Origin: Aphanocapsa sp. GSE-SYN-MK-11-07L
Lineage (GTDB): Bacteria; Cyanobacteriota; Cyanobacteriia; Thermosynechococcales; Thermosynechococcaceae
NCBI GenBank assembly: GCA_019359715.1
Contig: JAHHGS010000114.1
Span: 1-37,319 of the forward strand
Direction: 5' to 3'
DNA: 37,319 bases
The translations under genes were made by a program, and so were the position numbers. Each line of letters opens with the position of its first letter. Positions within the stretch are counted from its first letter, which is position 1. This document shows positions 13,889 through 23,177 of the stretch, piece after piece. The notes below the pieces were generated by a model. That model searched no databases, was not told the origin of the DNA, and saw only the letters and a list, made by a program, of their open reading frames with translations.

Positions 13889-16678
13889 ATGATTCAACAT
13901 TCATCTGCACCGTTGGAGCAAGAGCGGTTGGCTCAACTGCTTGCCTACACTTTAGGTCAGGCACTTTCTGAATTGGAAGTAGCCAATTGCTTGACGAAAA
14001 TTGAAATCTTGGAGCCAACCGCAGGCAAAAAATTCTGGCAAGCTGCCGATTCTGCCCCCGGAATTCAGATTGTTCTGGCAGGCAAAGTCCGACTGTTAGA
14101 TAGTGCCAATCATGTTGTCTTATCGCTGGAAACTGGCGAGTCATTTGGCGAATCAACGCTATTTTTGGAGGAAAAATTCCAATACTACAATGCCAGAGCA
14201 TCAGTTAAGCTGCGGCTTTGCTATCTTCCGGGCGGCTATTTGCGATCGCTGATGCGCCAGTACCCTAACATCACAACTCACCTTCGCAATCGAGCAGTCC
14301 AGCATAATAATTTGCTGTCGAGCCTGCTGGAAGCGAATGCTGCTCAACCCAGTCGTGAGCATAGTATCCCGGCAGCAGATTGTGTTTACGGAATCGAGCC
14401 ACTCTCCCAAAACAGACCCGATGCAACTTCCCAAGCCCCGACCCAAGAGCGGAGGCAGAAAAGAATCAGTAAAGCCTACTTCCCCAGTCCTACCGTAGCG
14501 GTGGGGCAGTGGTGGCAGCGGGTGACACGGCGCTATTCCTTCTTCGAGCAGCAGAGTGCGGCCGACTGTGGTGCCGCCTCTTTAGTGATGGTGGGACGCT
14601 ATTGGGGCAAGCGGTTTAACCTAAATCGCCTGCGAGATATTGCCAACGTCGATCGCAACGGAGCATCTCTGCGCGGGCTTGCTGCTGCCGCCGAAAGCAT
14701 TGGCTTCTCGACCCGACCCGTAAAAGCTAGTTTAAATAAACTGGCGCAGCAGCAGCTTCCCGCAATCGTGCATTGGGAGGGCAAACACTACATTGTTGTT
14801 TACGAAGTGACCCGCGATCGGGTGATCGTGGGTGATCCTGCGATTGGTCAACTCACCCTCACCCATGCTTCCTTCAAATCCGGTTGGACGGGTTATGCCT
14901 TAATCCTCCAGCCAACGGTTTTGTTGAGAGACAGTGAGGAATCGAGCCAACCCTTTTGGCAGTTTTTTGAACTGGTGAAACCCCATAGGTTAGTTTTGCT
15001 GGAGATATTCATCGCCTCGGTGCTGATTCAAATTTTCGGACTAGTGACACCTCTGTTTACCCAGTTGTTGCTAGACCGGGTTGTCGTCCAACGGAGTGAC
15101 TTGACGTTAACAACAGTTGGGATTGGATTGCTAGTTTTTGGTTTGTTTCGAGTCGCCATGACCGGACTGCGACAATACCTGCTCGATCACACAGCCAACA
15201 AAGTTGATTTGGCATTGATCGTCGGCTTTATCGGTCATACTTTCCGGTTGCCGCTGCAATTTTTTGAGTCTCGCTATGTTGGCGATATCATTTCCCGCGT
15301 GCAGGAAAACCGGAAAATTCAGCGGTTCCTGACCGGAGAAGCCCTATCCATCCTGCTGGATCTGCTGACCGTCTTTGTCTATTTCGGTTTGATGTTTTGG
15401 TATAGCTGGAAGATGGCGCTGCTGACCCTGGTAATTGTGCCGCCCTTTGTGCTGCTAGCCTTGATGGCGACTCCCTTCTTACAGCGAGTTTCCCGTGAGA
15501 TTTTTGGCGCATATAACGAAGAGACGGGCTATCTGATTCAATTCTTAACCGGCATTCGCACAGTCAAATCGATGGCAGTGGAGCAATCGGTGCGCTGGCA
15601 TTGGGAAGAACTGTTTGGCAAATCGGTCAGAAAAATGTTTTCGGGACAGCTAATCGGCAACAACTTGCTGATTTTTAGCTCAGCGATCGAGACGATTATG
15701 ACGACGATCTTGCTCTGGTTTGGAGCTTGGCAAGTGATTCAAGGCGAACTAACAATTGGGCAACTAGTAGCGTTCAATATGCTGTTGGGCAGCGTCATTC
15801 GTCCATTTCAGCGCCTGACTGTGCTCTGGAACGAGTTGCAAGAAGTGATCATTGCGATCGAGCGAATTAACGATGTGATCGATGCTGAGCCGGAAGAAGA
15901 TTTGCAGAAGCAGTGTCGGCAAACCTTGCCGCCGATTCGCGGCCAGCTTCGGTTTGAGCAAGTCACCTTCCGCTATCACCCTGAAAGCGATACTAATACA
16001 CTAGAAAACGTCAATTTTTCCATCCAACCTGGACAAATGGTGGCGCTGGTCGGGCGGAGTGGATCTGGGAAATCTACCCTATCAAAATTGATCTTGGGAC
16101 TTTACCCGGCGACTGAAGGCAAGATTTTGATTGATGGCTACGACGTGTCTAGCCTCTCCCTGCGATCGCTGCGGCAACAAATTGGGGTGGTCGATCAAGA
16201 TACGTTTATGTTTGGCGGCACGATTCGGGAAAACATCAGCCTCGGACATCCCGAAGTAGGTCTAGAAGCTGTGGTCGAAGCTGCCCAACTCGCAGGTGCA
16301 CATTCGTTCATTAAAGCCTTGCCGATGAGCTATGAAACCCAGATCGGGGAAGGCGGCGGCATGCTTTCAGGCGGACAGCGCCAGCGTTTGGCGATCGCTC
16401 GGGCGCTGGTCGGAAATCCTCGTCTACTGATTTTAGATGAAGCCACCAGCCACTTAGACGCGGAATCTGAACGGATCATTCACACCAATTTCAGCCAAAT
16501 TTTGCAAGACCGCACCACGCTGGTGATTGCCCACCGCCTTTCGACCGTGCGGAATGCTGACCTGATTTTGGTGCTTGATCGGGGAGTGTTAGTCGAGAGT
16601 GGCACCCACGACGAATTAATGCACAAGCGCGGTTCTTATTTCTATCTCAATCAGCAGCAGTTGACGATTACAGGCTAA
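13889..16678 (+). CDS. Peptidase-containing ABC transporter (cNMP-binding + C39 peptidase + ABC exporter)
   Basis: This 929-residue inner-membrane exporter cuts double-glycine leaders and moves the core out. Domains in order: a cyclic-nucleotide-binding-like domain (about residues 10-130, with VRLLDS, LETGESFGESTLF), a C39 cysteine peptidase (about 212-345, catalytic Cys227 in SAADCGAAS, His300 in GKHYIVV, Asp316 in GDPAIG), a six-helix ABC membrane domain (about 360-650), and an ATPase domain with Walker A GRSGSGKST (about 722-730), LSGGQRQR (about 826), Walker B LLILDEA and the H-loop AHRLST. All catalytic residues are present. A clear TAGGGAG precedes the ATG. The substrates are very likely the Gly-Gly precursors of the divergent operon. 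Confidence 0.93.
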   Translation: MIQHSSAPLEQERLAQLLAYTLGQALSELEVANCLTKIEILEPTAGKKFWQAADSAPGIQIVLAGKVRLLDSANHVVLSLETGESFGESTLFLEEKFQYYNARASVKLRLCYLPGGYLRSLMRQYPNITTHLRNRAVQHNNLLSSLLEANAAQPSREHSIPAADCVYGIEPLSQNRPDATSQAPTQERRQKRISKAYFPSPTVAVGQWWQRVTRRYSFFEQQSAADCGAASLVMVGRYWGKRFNLNRLRDIANVDRNGASLRGLAAAAESIGFSTRPVKASLNKLAQQQLPAIVHWEGKHYIVVYEVTRDRVIVGDPAIGQLTLTHASFKSGWTGYALILQPTVLLRDSEESSQPFWQFFELVKPHRLVLLEIFIASVLIQIFGLVTPLFTQLLLDRVVVQRSDLTLTTVGIGLLVFGLFRVAMTGLRQYLLDHTANKVDLALIVGFIGHTFRLPLQFFESRYVGDIISRVQENRKIQRFLTGEALSILLDLLTVFVYFGLMFWYSWKMALLTLVIVPPFVLLALMATPFLQRVSREIFGAYNEETGYLIQFLTGIRTVKSMAVEQSVRWHWEELFGKSVRKMFSGQLIGNNLLIFSSAIETIMTTILLWFGAWQVIQGELTIGQLVAFNMLLGSVIRPFQRLTVLWNELQEVIIAIERINDVIDAEPEEDLQKQCRQTLPPIRGQLRFEQVTFRYHPESDTNTLENVNFSIQPGQMVALVGRSGSGKSTLSKLILGLYPATEGKILIDGYDVSSLSLRSLRQQIGVVDQDTFMFGGTIRENISLGHPEVGLEAVVEAAQLAGAHSFIKALPMSYETQIGEGGGMLSGGQRQRLAIARALVGNPRLLILDEATSHLDAESERIIHTNFSQILQDRTTLVIAHRLSTVRNADLILVLDRGVLVESGTHDELMHKRGSYFYLNQQQLTITG

Positions 16679-16718
16679 CGAGCCGTCTGACGTAAACTTT
16701 TGGAACTGACAAGGGACT

Positions 16719-18134
16719 ATGCCAAATCCATCTAACACAAAAGAGCAGGTGAACCACAGCCATGATCAAAACGGCAGACAACCGCTAGCGGAGCCGTCCG
16801 ATGGTTCGGATGAAGCGATCGAACTAAATCAGACAGAATCACCCCCGTCTGAGACTTTCGAGTGGTCTTTCGTCACCAAAGATCTCGTTGACACGCTGCC
16901 CAGAGTCTGGACACGCGGGCTGCTGTATTTCCTCGTCACTTTTGCCGCAGTTATTTTGCCCTGGGCAGCCCTCTCTAAAGTGGACGAAACCGGGAATGCC
17001 AGAGGAAGATTGGAGCCAAAAAACAGAACTCTCAAATTAGACGCACCTGTAGCCGGAACCGTGACTGCCGTCAGAGTCAAGGAAGGGAAAACCGTTAAAG
17101 CCGGACAGGTGCTTCTGGAACTAGAATCGGAGCTAGCTCGATCAGAACTCCAACAGGCGCAAGCTAAGCTAGAGGCGCAACTCGATCGCATCGCTCAATT
17201 TGAGAGCATTCGCCATCAGTTAGGAATCTCAATTCAGGCCCAACGGCTTCAGAGTCAGGCTCAACAATCTTCCCAACGCACCCAACTCAATCAAACCCAG
17301 CGACAGCTAAACGCGAGTAAAAAGGCATACGCGCTAGCAAAACATCGCTTGGTGAGTGAAAAGGTTGAAGTACAGCGTTATCAGAAGCTGTCGCAAAATG
17401 GCGTTGTTGCCGCCGTAAAACTAGCAGAGGTCAAACGCTTGCAGGATGAGAGCCAGCAGGCGTTCAACCAGGTTCAGGCGGACGTAGAACAGACAACGTT
17501 TGAAATCAAAAAACAGCAGAGTAACTATCAAGAAGTGAGTCAGACAGGAGAACTCTCAGTGCTGGAGATCGATCGCCGTCTCAAGGAAATCCAGTCTCAA
17601 ATTGCCGATACACGAGCAGACAGCGTTCAGACTCAAAAACAGATTCAAGCTCTTCAGTTTCAAATCCAGCAGCATATCCTCAAGGCTCCCACAAACGGGA
17701 CTGTGTTTCAGCTATCAATTCAAAATCCAGGGGCGGTCTTGCAGCCTGGACAAGCGATCGCGCAAGTGGCTCCAGAGAAAACCGAGCTGATCTTTAGAGC
17801 CCAGATGCCAAGTCAAGAAAGCGGCTTCCTGCGAGTCGGCGCGCCCGTCAAGCTGAAATTTGATGCCTATCCATTCCAAGACTACGGGATTGTTCCGGGT
17901 CGTCTCCGCTGGATCTCCCCCGATTCTAAAATGGTTGAAACTGACCACGGTAAGGTCGAAACGTTTGAACTGGAAATTGTTCTCGATCAAACCTACATTC
18001 AGAACCAAAATAAACGGGTTGTGCTGACCCCAGGACAAACCGCAACGGCGGAGGTGATTGTCCGGCAGCGTCGTGTGATCGACTTTATCCTTGATCCATT
18101 CAAGAAGCTGCAAAAAGGCGGTCTGGATCTATAA
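16719..18134 (+). CDS. HlyD-family periplasmic adaptor (membrane fusion protein)
   Basis: This 471-residue protein has a cytoplasmic N-terminus, one membrane helix (about residues 65-85, LLYFLVTFAAVILPWAAL), a split biotinyl-lipoyl-like domain (VAGTVTAVRVKEGKTVKAG and APTNGTVFQLSIQNPGAVL), a long Gln-rich coiled coil of about 170 residues between the halves, and a C-terminal beta domain with a polar tail. It links the ABC exporter to an outer-membrane channel of the TolC type. It begins 40 nt after the transporter, with AAGGGA before the ATG. No outer-membrane channel gene is present in the window. Confidence 0.9.
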   Translation: MPNPSNTKEQVNHSHDQNGRQPLAEPSDGSDEAIELNQTESPPSETFEWSFVTKDLVDTLPRVWTRGLLYFLVTFAAVILPWAALSKVDETGNARGRLEPKNRTLKLDAPVAGTVTAVRVKEGKTVKAGQVLLELESELARSELQQAQAKLEAQLDRIAQFESIRHQLGISIQAQRLQSQAQQSSQRTQLNQTQRQLNASKKAYALAKHRLVSEKVEVQRYQKLSQNGVVAAVKLAEVKRLQDESQQAFNQVQADVEQTTFEIKKQQSNYQEVSQTGELSVLEIDRRLKEIQSQIADTRADSVQTQKQIQALQFQIQQHILKAPTNGTVFQLSIQNPGAVLQPGQAIAQVAPEKTELIFRAQMPSQESGFLRVGAPVKLKFDAYPFQDYGIVPGRLRWISPDSKMVETDHGKVETFELEIVLDQTYIQNQNKRVVLTPGQTATAEVIVRQRRVIDFILDPFKKLQKGGLDL

Positions 18135-18236
18135 GCACTGGATCTATAAGCAAAGGTGACAGGCTGCCTAAACAATCGGCTAACCGATGACCAAACTCGG
18201 CTGACGATTCAATTTTCATCAATAGAGGAATTTACA

Positions 18237-19043
18237 ATGCCAGAAGTTATCACCATTTCCGTTGACGAAATTATTCATCAACTTAAGTTATCTTGCCTCA
18301 TGCCCTCGATTGTAGAAGGAATTGCGTCGCGTAAAATTATCACCCGTGTTGCAGCCGAACAAGGAATTGAAGCAGATGCCAGTCAACTCCAGCAAGCAGC
18401 CGATAGCCTGCGCTTACTCAACAAACTTCAAAGCGCTCACGATACCTGGCTGTGGCTCCAAAAACACAATTTATCTTTAGATGAGTTTGAAGAATTAGTC
18501 CATGCCGCCGTCATTTCTTCAAAGCTAGCCAATCATCTGTTTGCAGATCAGGTTGAGCCTTTCTTTATTGAGCATCAACTCGACTATGCCCAGGTTGTAA
18601 TGTACGAACTAGCCCTAGAAGATGAAGACTTGGCGATGGAGTTGTTCTACTCAATTCAAGCAGACGAGATCAACTTTCATGAAGTTGCCCATCAATACAT
18701 TCAAGATCAAGAACTGCGCCGTTCTGGTGGATATAGGGGTTCCATTCTCCGCACTGCCTTGAAGCCAGAAATTTCTGCGGCTGTCTTTGCTGCCACGCCT
18801 CCTCAACTGCTCAAGCCTCTAATTACTGCTAAGGGTTTTCTCTTGGTTTTGGTTGAGGAGCTAATCCAACCAGAGTTGAATGAGGCCCTACGCCAACAAA
18901 TTCTCTCAGATTTGTATTTGGAGTGGCTGAGGCAACAAATTGAGGAAGTTGATACGGTGATCAATCTAGAATCAATTAACCAACTGCCCAAGTCTGACTT
19001 TGCATCAAAATCTTTGGTAGAAGGCACTCCACGCGCCCGCTAG
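18237..19043 (+). CDS. Divergent PpiC/SurA-like protein, RiPP operon member
   Basis: This 268-residue protein has the same layout as the parvulin-like protein at 5114-5899: a helical N-terminal part (VDEIIHQLKLSCLMPSIVEG...) and a C-terminal PpiC-like domain with NFHEVAHQYIQDQELRRSGG and an LKPLITAKGFLLVLVEEL tail. Both family His residues are missing (YAQVVMYEL in place of the AxHIL strand, KGFLLVLV in place of FGYHIIKV), so isomerase activity is doubtful and a chaperone role more likely. No signal peptide is seen. ATG 18237 is preceded by AGAGGA; an upstream extension to 18156 lacks such a signal. It closes the rightward operon. Confidence 0.78.
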   Translation: MPEVITISVDEIIHQLKLSCLMPSIVEGIASRKIITRVAAEQGIEADASQLQQAADSLRLLNKLQSAHDTWLWLQKHNLSLDEFEELVHAAVISSKLANHLFADQVEPFFIEHQLDYAQVVMYELALEDEDLAMELFYSIQADEINFHEVAHQYIQDQELRRSGGYRGSILRTALKPEISAAVFAATPPQLLKPLITAKGFLLVLVEELIQPELNEALRQQILSDLYLEWLRQQIEEVDTVINLESINQLPKSDFASKSLVEGTPRAR

Positions 19044-19222
19044 GAAGTTGCGCTGGCAAGGACTACTCGCCTAGGCAATATTGCGATCGGCAGCAGTTGA
19101 TGCAATGCTTCCAAATCTTTATTCTCGAAAATTGCTTTCTCATGATCCACAAGCTTCTGAATGTTCTGGCGAATAATTTGATGACCACAATAACCAAACG
19201 TGGTTGAAAGATCAACAATCAT
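19040..19222 (-). pseudogene. CHAD-domain protein remnant
   Basis: From ATG 19220-19222 the frame encodes about 60 residues. They resemble the start of a CHAD domain, the helical, polyphosphate-associated domain: GHQIIRQNIQKLVDHEKAIF and ENKDLEALHQ match the usual LHQMR lead-in. The similarity stops at LHQ, followed by unrelated residues and a stop, so most of the domain is gone. It lies just behind the PhoD-like phosphatase, another phosphate-related gene. The frame is also open further upstream into the phosphatase gene, but that part looks like shadow sequence. Confidence 0.5.
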
Positions 19223-19269
19223 GCTGATTAGAAAACCAGAATTTAAGGGCGTTGTTATATGGATAGGAG

Positions 19270-21699
19270 TTAGCGTAGCAGGCTGGTCCGAAATTGACTG
19301 CAAACAATCTGAGAGGTTTGACTCCAAGGCGCATACCAGTACAGCTCATGGATGGCAATTTTGGACAGATTGCTGGCCGAGTCTTCAAACCGGACTAAGC
19401 CAATGTTATTGAACCCGACAATCTCCTGACCTGTTTGCATCCAGCGAGAATGCCAAATCTTCTGTAATCGGCTTTTTTGCTGAATCTTGATCCGCTGATT
19501 TTGGGCGCTAATCCAAGGCGGGTTGACTCCCCATGCTGGCGAATAGACGGATTGAGGTTTAATCCAATAGGTTTCGTATTGCCAATCGGGGCGACGGTTA
19601 GGAGCTGGCGATCGCTTACCTTGCCAAGCAGGCGGCAAAAGCTGAGTCAGGGAATAAGTGAAGCTTCTGAGCGATCGGGCGATGGCAGGCCCCCAGCCAA
19701 AGCCAACTTCAACTTCCTCTGCATCCTCCCAGCCGAGCCAGCGTCGCGGCCGCTCTGGAAAGAGAGCCTTGAACCGACTATGGAGGACTTCCGTAATCGG
19801 CTCAGAGTTACACAGGGCGCTGGCCGTGAATTGAACCAAAGTGTGTTTTTTGATTTGAGACATCTGGACATCCCGCTCCTGACGAACTTCGGCCAAGCGG
19901 GAGCCTGTTGCGGGCAACTCTGGCCAACGTCGAAACCAGTAGTCAAGATGAATCGTGCCGCCAAAGTGAATATCTCCTGACAGCACCACCAACTGCTGAC
20001 GAGCGTTGAGCAGGTAAGCGAGGAGCTTAGCGCGGGTAGAACCTTCCAACGTCCAGGAATCGCCAATATCGATATCGAATCCTTTGCCTAACACATGCCC
20101 GATCGCCTGCAATCGATCAAGAATCTTCAGAGAGAAAATATTTGTTGGCGCAACTAGAAAGGTCAATTGAACAGGGAGCTGTCCAGCCTGGATGATCTCT
20201 TGCTCAAGGGCTTCGAGCAGGGGTTGTAGCTGTTGCTCAAATCCGCCTGGGCTTAAGAGTTGAGGCAAGGCATCTGGCGGGCTGTTGGCAGGATAACCTC
20301 TCTGCGTTCGAGTATCTAAGACCAATACTTCATGGACAGTGCCTCGCACCCGATAATGCCACTTGAGGGAAGACACAGGACGATCGAGCACTAATGCTTC
20401 TGACTCATTTCGGAACTGAGGTAAGCCAGTTGCGGGACGGCAAGCTGGCAGTCCGAGCAATTGAGAAATTTGTTGGGCAGATGCTTGACAAGTCCCGTTT
20501 GTAGCACACCAGCGATCCGCTGCTTTTAACAACTGTCCGCCACTGCGCTCCGGCTTAAATTGTTCTGGCGTATTTCCCCAACCCTGAAACAGGGCGTAGG
20601 CTAACATTGCATTCCGCACCACTTGCCGGCCCAGCGGCTGGCCTAAAACGCGCAGACACCAAGCCTGATTGAGATTCCAGTCATCACTGACATCGTGATC
20701 GTCGAAAATCATATAGGTAGGAATGTTCGCCAGGGCCCGCCGGACAGAGGGCTGAGAACGAGCAAATTGAGTGATGTCTTGAATTTGACCATCCCACTGT
20801 TGGGCAGCTTTTCCGGTTAGTCCCACGGCTGAACTAGCCGGGAATGACAAGTGCCACAGACAATCTGACCAAGCAAACAGGTAGGAAATTGCGTATTCCG
20901 CGAAGCGAAGCAGATGATTCTCGATCTTTTCGGGCTTGCCTTGATGACCGGCAGTGAGGCCGGCTAAATCACTGGCAACCCATTCCCGCTGGCCGGGTTG
21001 CAGTTGGGCCGTTGGGATCTCTAGCCCATCTTCTCCTAACAGGGTTTCTGACCAGCCAACTAATGCCTTAACCATCTGAAGAACCGCCCATAAAAAAGGC
21101 TCAGCCACTTCGTCACCATAAATTTGATCGCCGGTAAAAAAGAGTTGATGGGGGCGGGTGAGCGGACAGTTGGCTGCTTGGGCGATCGCCAGATCAAGAA
21201 TTGGCAGAGCATCGTGCTCGCAATCATGAATCCGGCGGCAGGAACCATGAAAAATTTTGAGTTGACTGACTTGGCGGGGAGACAGGGCAAAGGTCGGCCA
21301 CCCGTGCGCAAAATAGCTGATCTGACAAGCCGGTAATGCAGTCGAACTGAGCGCTGCCTGGAGCGAAAGCGGGCTGTCAGTTGACGGGTCAGATGGCTGC
21401 GGTACAAATGCTAAATCGTAGGCGTAGATCAGATCGGGCCCTAACAATTGATCGGGTTGAGCAGCAGCAGTCACTGCCACCAGATGCAGATGTTTGCCAA
21501 GCTGAACTGTATTTGCCCTGCCCTCAAGCAGAACTCGATCGGCAATTCTGGTGCCCTGCTCAACGGTTTGCTTAACCGTGAGCTGAACTTGGCACGCTTG
21601 CTTTAAAGCCACCCAAACCGTCACACTCTCAGCTTCAGTCCGACGTAAGATCGGCCCCGATAGAATTAGCGGAAGCTGCTCAACTTGTAAAGAATTCAT
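19270..21699 (-). CDS. PhoD-like alkaline phosphatase family protein
   Basis: This 809-residue metallophosphatase of the PhoD/PhoD-like family hydrolyses phosphate esters or diesters. Metal-binding motifs are clear: FHGSCRRI (about residue 150), FTGDQIYGDE (about 190), MIFDDHDVSDDWN (about 330) and VVLSGDIHFGGTIHLD (about 575). An N-terminal beta domain precedes the catalytic part. There is no obvious signal peptide (MNSLQVEQLPLILSGP...), so location is uncertain. The C-terminal ELYWYAPW...QFRTSLLR is typical of the long cyanobacterial form. No Pho box is evident to me. Confidence 0.88.
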   Translation of the reverse strand: MNSLQVEQLPLILSGPILRRTEAESVTVWVALKQACQVQLTVKQTVEQGTRIADRVLLEGRANTVQLGKHLHLVAVTAAAQPDQLLGPDLIYAYDLAFVPQPSDPSTDSPLSLQAALSSTALPACQISYFAHGWPTFALSPRQVSQLKIFHGSCRRIHDCEHDALPILDLAIAQAANCPLTRPHQLFFTGDQIYGDEVAEPFLWAVLQMVKALVGWSETLLGEDGLEIPTAQLQPGQREWVASDLAGLTAGHQGKPEKIENHLLRFAEYAISYLFAWSDCLWHLSFPASSAVGLTGKAAQQWDGQIQDITQFARSQPSVRRALANIPTYMIFDDHDVSDDWNLNQAWCLRVLGQPLGRQVVRNAMLAYALFQGWGNTPEQFKPERSGGQLLKAADRWCATNGTCQASAQQISQLLGLPACRPATGLPQFRNESEALVLDRPVSSLKWHYRVRGTVHEVLVLDTRTQRGYPANSPPDALPQLLSPGGFEQQLQPLLEALEQEIIQAGQLPVQLTFLVAPTNIFSLKILDRLQAIGHVLGKGFDIDIGDSWTLEGSTRAKLLAYLLNARQQLVVLSGDIHFGGTIHLDYWFRRWPELPATGSRLAEVRQERDVQMSQIKKHTLVQFTASALCNSEPITEVLHSRFKALFPERPRRWLGWEDAEEVEVGFGWGPAIARSLRSFTYSLTQLLPPAWQGKRSPAPNRRPDWQYETYWIKPQSVYSPAWGVNPPWISAQNQRIKIQQKSRLQKIWHSRWMQTGQEIVGFNNIGLVRFEDSASNLSKIAIHELYWYAPWSQTSQIVCSQFRTSLLR

Positions 21700-21859
21700 G
21701 CCGTCTGCCCGTTTCCAGTCATCCTTAGACGTTAGCAGCTCTAGTTTAGAGCTTGGTCAACGCCGAAGAAAAACCAGGGACGATTTCTGATCAACAGCGA
21801 TCGTAAATAGCCCACCGACGGCAGCCGATTTGCAAGTTCCAGATTTGGAAAAACCCTTG

Positions 21860-21877
21860 CTGAAGCAATTTCTTCAG
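21860..21877 (-). terminator. Putative terminator after cpcD
   Basis: On the leftward transcript CTGAAG-AAATTG-CTTCAG forms a 6-bp stem-loop about 15 nt after the cpcD stop, followed by CAAGGGTTTTTCC. The stem is short, so this is a modest rho-independent candidate for the end of the phycocyanin operon. Confidence 0.4.
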
Positions 21878-21891
21878 TAATTGAATTCAGG

Positions 21892-22149
21892 TTAACTTTT
21901 GGCGGCAGGCCCAGAGTCAGCCTGGGGGTGAATACCGACAATTTTGCCGCCGAGCCGCGTGATCCGGCGCATTTCCTCATTCATGCGACTGTGAGCCACC
22001 TGAATAAAAATATTGCTGCTATTCCGAACCGGGTAGCTATTTTTGTCGGTTTGATCGTTCTGCCGCAGTCCTGACACCTCATAAACAAAAACTCGGTTAT
22101 CTGAACTGGAGCTAGAAGCTCTGGTCAATACAGATTGTCCTAACATCAT
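21892..22149 (-). CDS. cpcD: Phycobilisome rod-capping linker CpcD
   Basis: This 85-residue protein consists of a single CpcD domain, with FVYEVSGLRQND near the start and the terminal MNEEMRRITRLGGKIVGIHP. It caps the distal end of phycocyanin rods. Length is normal for CpcD. A clear AGGAGA precedes the ATG pair at 22147-22149. It is the last gene of the cpc operon, after two rod linkers. Confidence 0.93.
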   Translation of the reverse strand: MMLGQSVLTRASSSSSDNRVFVYEVSGLRQNDQTDKNSYPVRNSSNIFIQVAHSRMNEEMRRITRLGGKIVGIHPQADSGPAAKS

Positions 22150-22256
22150 TGCAATCTCTCCTGAAGCAGTTTGCTGTTGAATGAGGGTATTGCATGTTCT
22201 GAGCGCGACTCAAGCGCTCAAAACATGTAAGCTGTTTGATTTGCCTGCCCTGACCA

Positions 22257-23126
22257 CTATTGGGCGATCGTCACGCTGGCAACCTTGCCGCCTAGCTTGT
22301 TGATTTGCTGGAGGGTACTCGATAACTGTTCGTAGGGAACGACGAATTCCTGGTTGCTCCGCCGCACCTTTGGGTAGCGAGGCAGGCTAATCCCGGAAAC
22401 TTCAATCCGATACAGCCGATCGGTTGACCCTTGCGAAGACCGACCAAAGGTGCGGCTAGGCGTTACACCCTGTTTAGACGGACGGTAAGCAAACCCTTCG
22501 TTCACGCCGGAGGGGCCAACAATCGCTGAAACACTGTTCTTACCGAGTTCAGCCGCCAAGCGCGAACTTGACCCTTCTAGCCCAGAGCGATCGCTGGTTG
22601 CGTAGCCTCGGTAGAGCCGAAACATGCGCGGAAAGCCAACCGTCTTTTGGCCCATTTGAGTTGAAAAGCCCCGGTAGTATGGCACGATCGCATCGCCAAA
22701 ATTAGACTCGTATTCCACAGAGTCAATATACGAATCAATATCGGCCTCAAAGCCTTGGGTTTGATAGCGATCTAAATGGTCAATCACTTCTGATTCATCG
22801 TAGGGAGCGCGTCCTAGCAGGTGCTTGAGATTTAGCTCAATCACCCGCGTTTGGAAGTTGGGGTACAAAAACTTGGTTTTATACAATTCAGACTTGGCGA
22901 CAGCCCGCACAAACTCACGCACCGTCAGTTGACCGTTAGCCAACAGAGACTCTAGCCCCGTCAGACGCTCGGATGCCATTAGGTAATCATTGCCCAAGAC
23001 CTGGCGGTAAACCGCATTAATCACGACTTGAGCATCTGCTGCTGTCCAGTTGGGGCGCAGTTCAATCGGGTCAGTTTCGCTAAAGGCGGCCGTTCCCAGC
23101 CGGGAAGCCGCAGTTGTAATCGCCAC
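22257..23126 (-). CDS. cpcC: Phycocyanin-associated rod linker CpcC (first paralogue)
   Basis: This 289-residue protein has an N-terminal phycobilisome linker domain (about residues 18-150: [54 protein letters not shown]) and a C-terminal CpcD-like domain (about 235-285: [28 protein letters not shown]). It joins phycocyanin hexamers within rods. The start is GTG at 23126 with AAGGAG eight bases upstream. It is a close paralogue of the next upstream gene, and both are normal in length. Confidence 0.93.
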   Translation of the reverse strand: MAITTAASRLGTAAFSETDPIELRPNWTAADAQVVINAVYRQVLGNDYLMASERLTGLESLLANGQLTVREFVRAVAKSELYKTKFLYPNFQTRVIELNLKHLLGRAPYDESEVIDHLDRYQTQGFEADIDSYIDSVEYESNFGDAIVPYYRGFSTQMGQKTVGFPRMFRLYRGYATSDRSGLEGSSSRLAAELGKNSVSAIVGPSGVNEGFAYRPSKQGVTPSRTFGRSSQGSTDRLYRIEVSGISLPRYPKVRRSNQEFVVPYEQLSSTLQQINKLGGKVASVTIAQ

Positions 23127-23177
23127 GGGGTATTCTCCTTAAATGAAGTTTGTTAGTCAAAGAGGATGTTTGACAAG

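Noticed and set aside
21741..21980. Leftward frame overlapping the end of cpcD
   Set aside because: Different frame from cpcD, no family match and no start signal.
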